DNA of 64,000 bases, from assembly GCF_040253635.1 (NCBI RefSeq), contig NZ_JBEJGX010000003.1:310001-374000 (forward strand), given 5' to 3'. Position 1 is the stretch's first letter, and each line of letters opens with the position of its first letter. This DNA is from Streptomyces sp. Edi2. GTDB lineage: Bacteria; Actinomycetota; Actinomycetes; Streptomycetales; Streptomycetaceae. Made by a program: the position numbers and the translations under genes. This document shows positions 63,198-64,000 of the stretch, piece after piece. The notes under the pieces were generated by a model. The model saw nothing but the letters and a program-made list of their open reading frames with translations. It did no database searches and was not told the DNA's origin.

Positions 63198-64000
63198 TCA
63201 ACCCTGCTCTTCGTACTCGACGTGCAGCGTCCGGGCGAGGTGGGCGCGGTATGCCACGGCCGCGGCATCCGACTCGTGACGGGAGACCACGATGGCCGGG
63301 TATCCGGAAAAATCCGGGTAGGGGAGCAGCAGTTCGCCGGGGCTCACGGTCTGCACCACGTAGTCCACCTGCGGGTCGTTACGCACCGAGTCCAAGCCGT
63401 GTACCTGCTTCATCCGTCCTCCGCTGCCGACCGGCACCTCATAGACCGCGACGTGACCGACCAGTGCCGGCTCCTCACGCCAGCAGAGCGGTTCCCGGCC
63501 GAGGTGGATGCGCAGCGCCTCGGCGGCCAGGTCGATCCCGGTGCTGAAGTGGACGAGGTGGTGCGTAAAGCCCCCGCCGCCGAGGCGCGCAGCCATCTCC
63601 AGCAGAACCGGCCGCACCCCACCGACCAGCCGCAGTTCGGTATGCGTGGTGCCTTCCGTGATGCCGAAGGCGTGGTGGGCGCCGATCACCTCCGCCTCGA
63701 TCGCGGTGAGTATCTCGGTGGGCAGTTGGGCGGGGGCCCTGAACATGGTCTCCTCGAAGTAGGGCCCCGCCAGTTCCCCCTTCCAGCTGATGCCACAGAC
63801 CCGTACCTGCCCGTGGTGCACGAGGGATTCTGCGGCGACCTCCGGCCCGTCCAGGTACTCCTCGACCAACACACCGGTTTCTGGGGTCGGTCCGTCGGCG
63901 ACCCCCAGGTGGTGAGTTTCGATGAGCTTCCATGTGCGGGCCACGGCCTGCTCAAGGCAGTCCTTGTCATCCACACGGATCACACCGAGGCTGGAGTGGC
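63198..64000 (-). CDS. ATP-grasp carboxylate-amine ligase, 5' end outside the window
   Basis: A frame running in from the right edge, ending at 63198; about 267 codons are visible. ETGVLVEEYLDGPEVAAESL is the ATP-grasp lid/strand, and LEMAARLGGGGFTHHLVHFS with GIDLAAEALRIHLG is the metal-binding end (Glu, Arg/Gly loop). It resembles dipeptide ligases of the carnosine-synthase/dapdiamide-synthase group, which join amino acids through acyl phosphates. Diaminopropionate genes nearby make a role in the same peptide plausible. The N-terminal domain and start lie outside. Confidence 0.8.
   Translation of the reverse strand, partial: HSSLGVIRVDDKDCLEQAVARTWKLIETHHLGVADGPTPETGVLVEEYLDGPEVAAESLVHHGQVRVCGISWKGELAGPYFEETMFRAPAQLPTEILTAIEAEVIGAHHAFGITEGTTHTELRLVGGVRPVLLEMAARLGGGGFTHHLVHFSTGIDLAAEALRIHLGREPLCWREEPALVGHVAVYEVPVGSGGRMKQVHGLDSVRNDPQVDYVVQTVSPGELLLPYPDFSGYPAIVVSRHESDAAAVAYRAHLARTLHVEYEEQG

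Overview
The window is high-GC actinobacterial DNA and looks like a Streptomyces chromosome. Evidence: coding sequences with strong G/C third positions, many GTG starts, rare TTA codons that sit in regulators, Tat and Sec secreted hydrolases, a class F sortase, a KcsA-like potassium channel, and a mycothiol-enzyme-like protein. Coordinates below are window positions. No rRNA or tRNA gene was seen, and no CRISPR array.

Region 1 (1-35.2 kb) is ordinary Streptomyces chromosome with mostly single genes or gene pairs. It holds a cut NCS1 permease, a secreted beta-helix protein, a GH15 glucoamylase-like enzyme, a trypsin-like protease, a K+ channel, hydrolases, a large zinc-knuckle/ATPase/LuxR regulator (9657-12368), a Tat-type intradiol dioxygenase, an isolated hemC, a ProP-type transporter, a class F sortase next to a repeat-rich surface protein, a Mut7-C protein, a GH19 chitinase with a DasR-type site, a regulator/hydrolase divergon, a PQQ-type sugar dehydrogenase and an alkylation-repair group (ogt, unknown gene, alkB).

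Region 2 (35.3-63.2 kb) is an accessory island with a nonribosomal peptide biosynthetic cluster that is full of mobile-element debris. Its left edge is a recombinase/IS1380 chimera and its right edge is IS630 and IS1380 remnants. The biosynthetic genes are: a FemAB-like transferase, a circularly permuted-type ATP-grasp ligase, an MFS exporter (one broken and one intact copy plus a third fragment), a second zinc-knuckle/ATPase/LuxR regulator carrying a TTA codon, hpgT-hmaS-hmo for 4-hydroxyphenylglycine, an ornithine-carbamoyltransferase-like enzyme, an A-T-C-A-T NRPS, an MbtH-thioesterase fusion, and sbnB-sbnA for L-2,3-diaminopropionate. Together they predict a small peptide drawing on hydroxyphenylglycine, diaminopropionate (possibly carbamoylated to 3-ureidoalanine) and glycine. 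I cannot match this set to a known product. More NRPS or ligase genes probably lie beyond the right edge, where another ATP-grasp gene runs off the window.

Three observations in the island stand out. First, the ATP-grasp/MFS gene pair is present twice in inverted orientation, and the two copies have decayed reciprocally: copy 1 keeps the ligase and has a broken transporter, while copy 2 keeps the transporter and has a gutted ligase. Second, TTGAG direct repeats with an exact 11-bp period, as in SARP-activated promoters, occur upstream of both copies and upstream of sbnA, which suggests one activator controls the whole set. Third, the island centre is a nest of IS701, IS4, IS3, IS481 (intact, with a 6-bp target duplication), IS21 and group II intron pieces.
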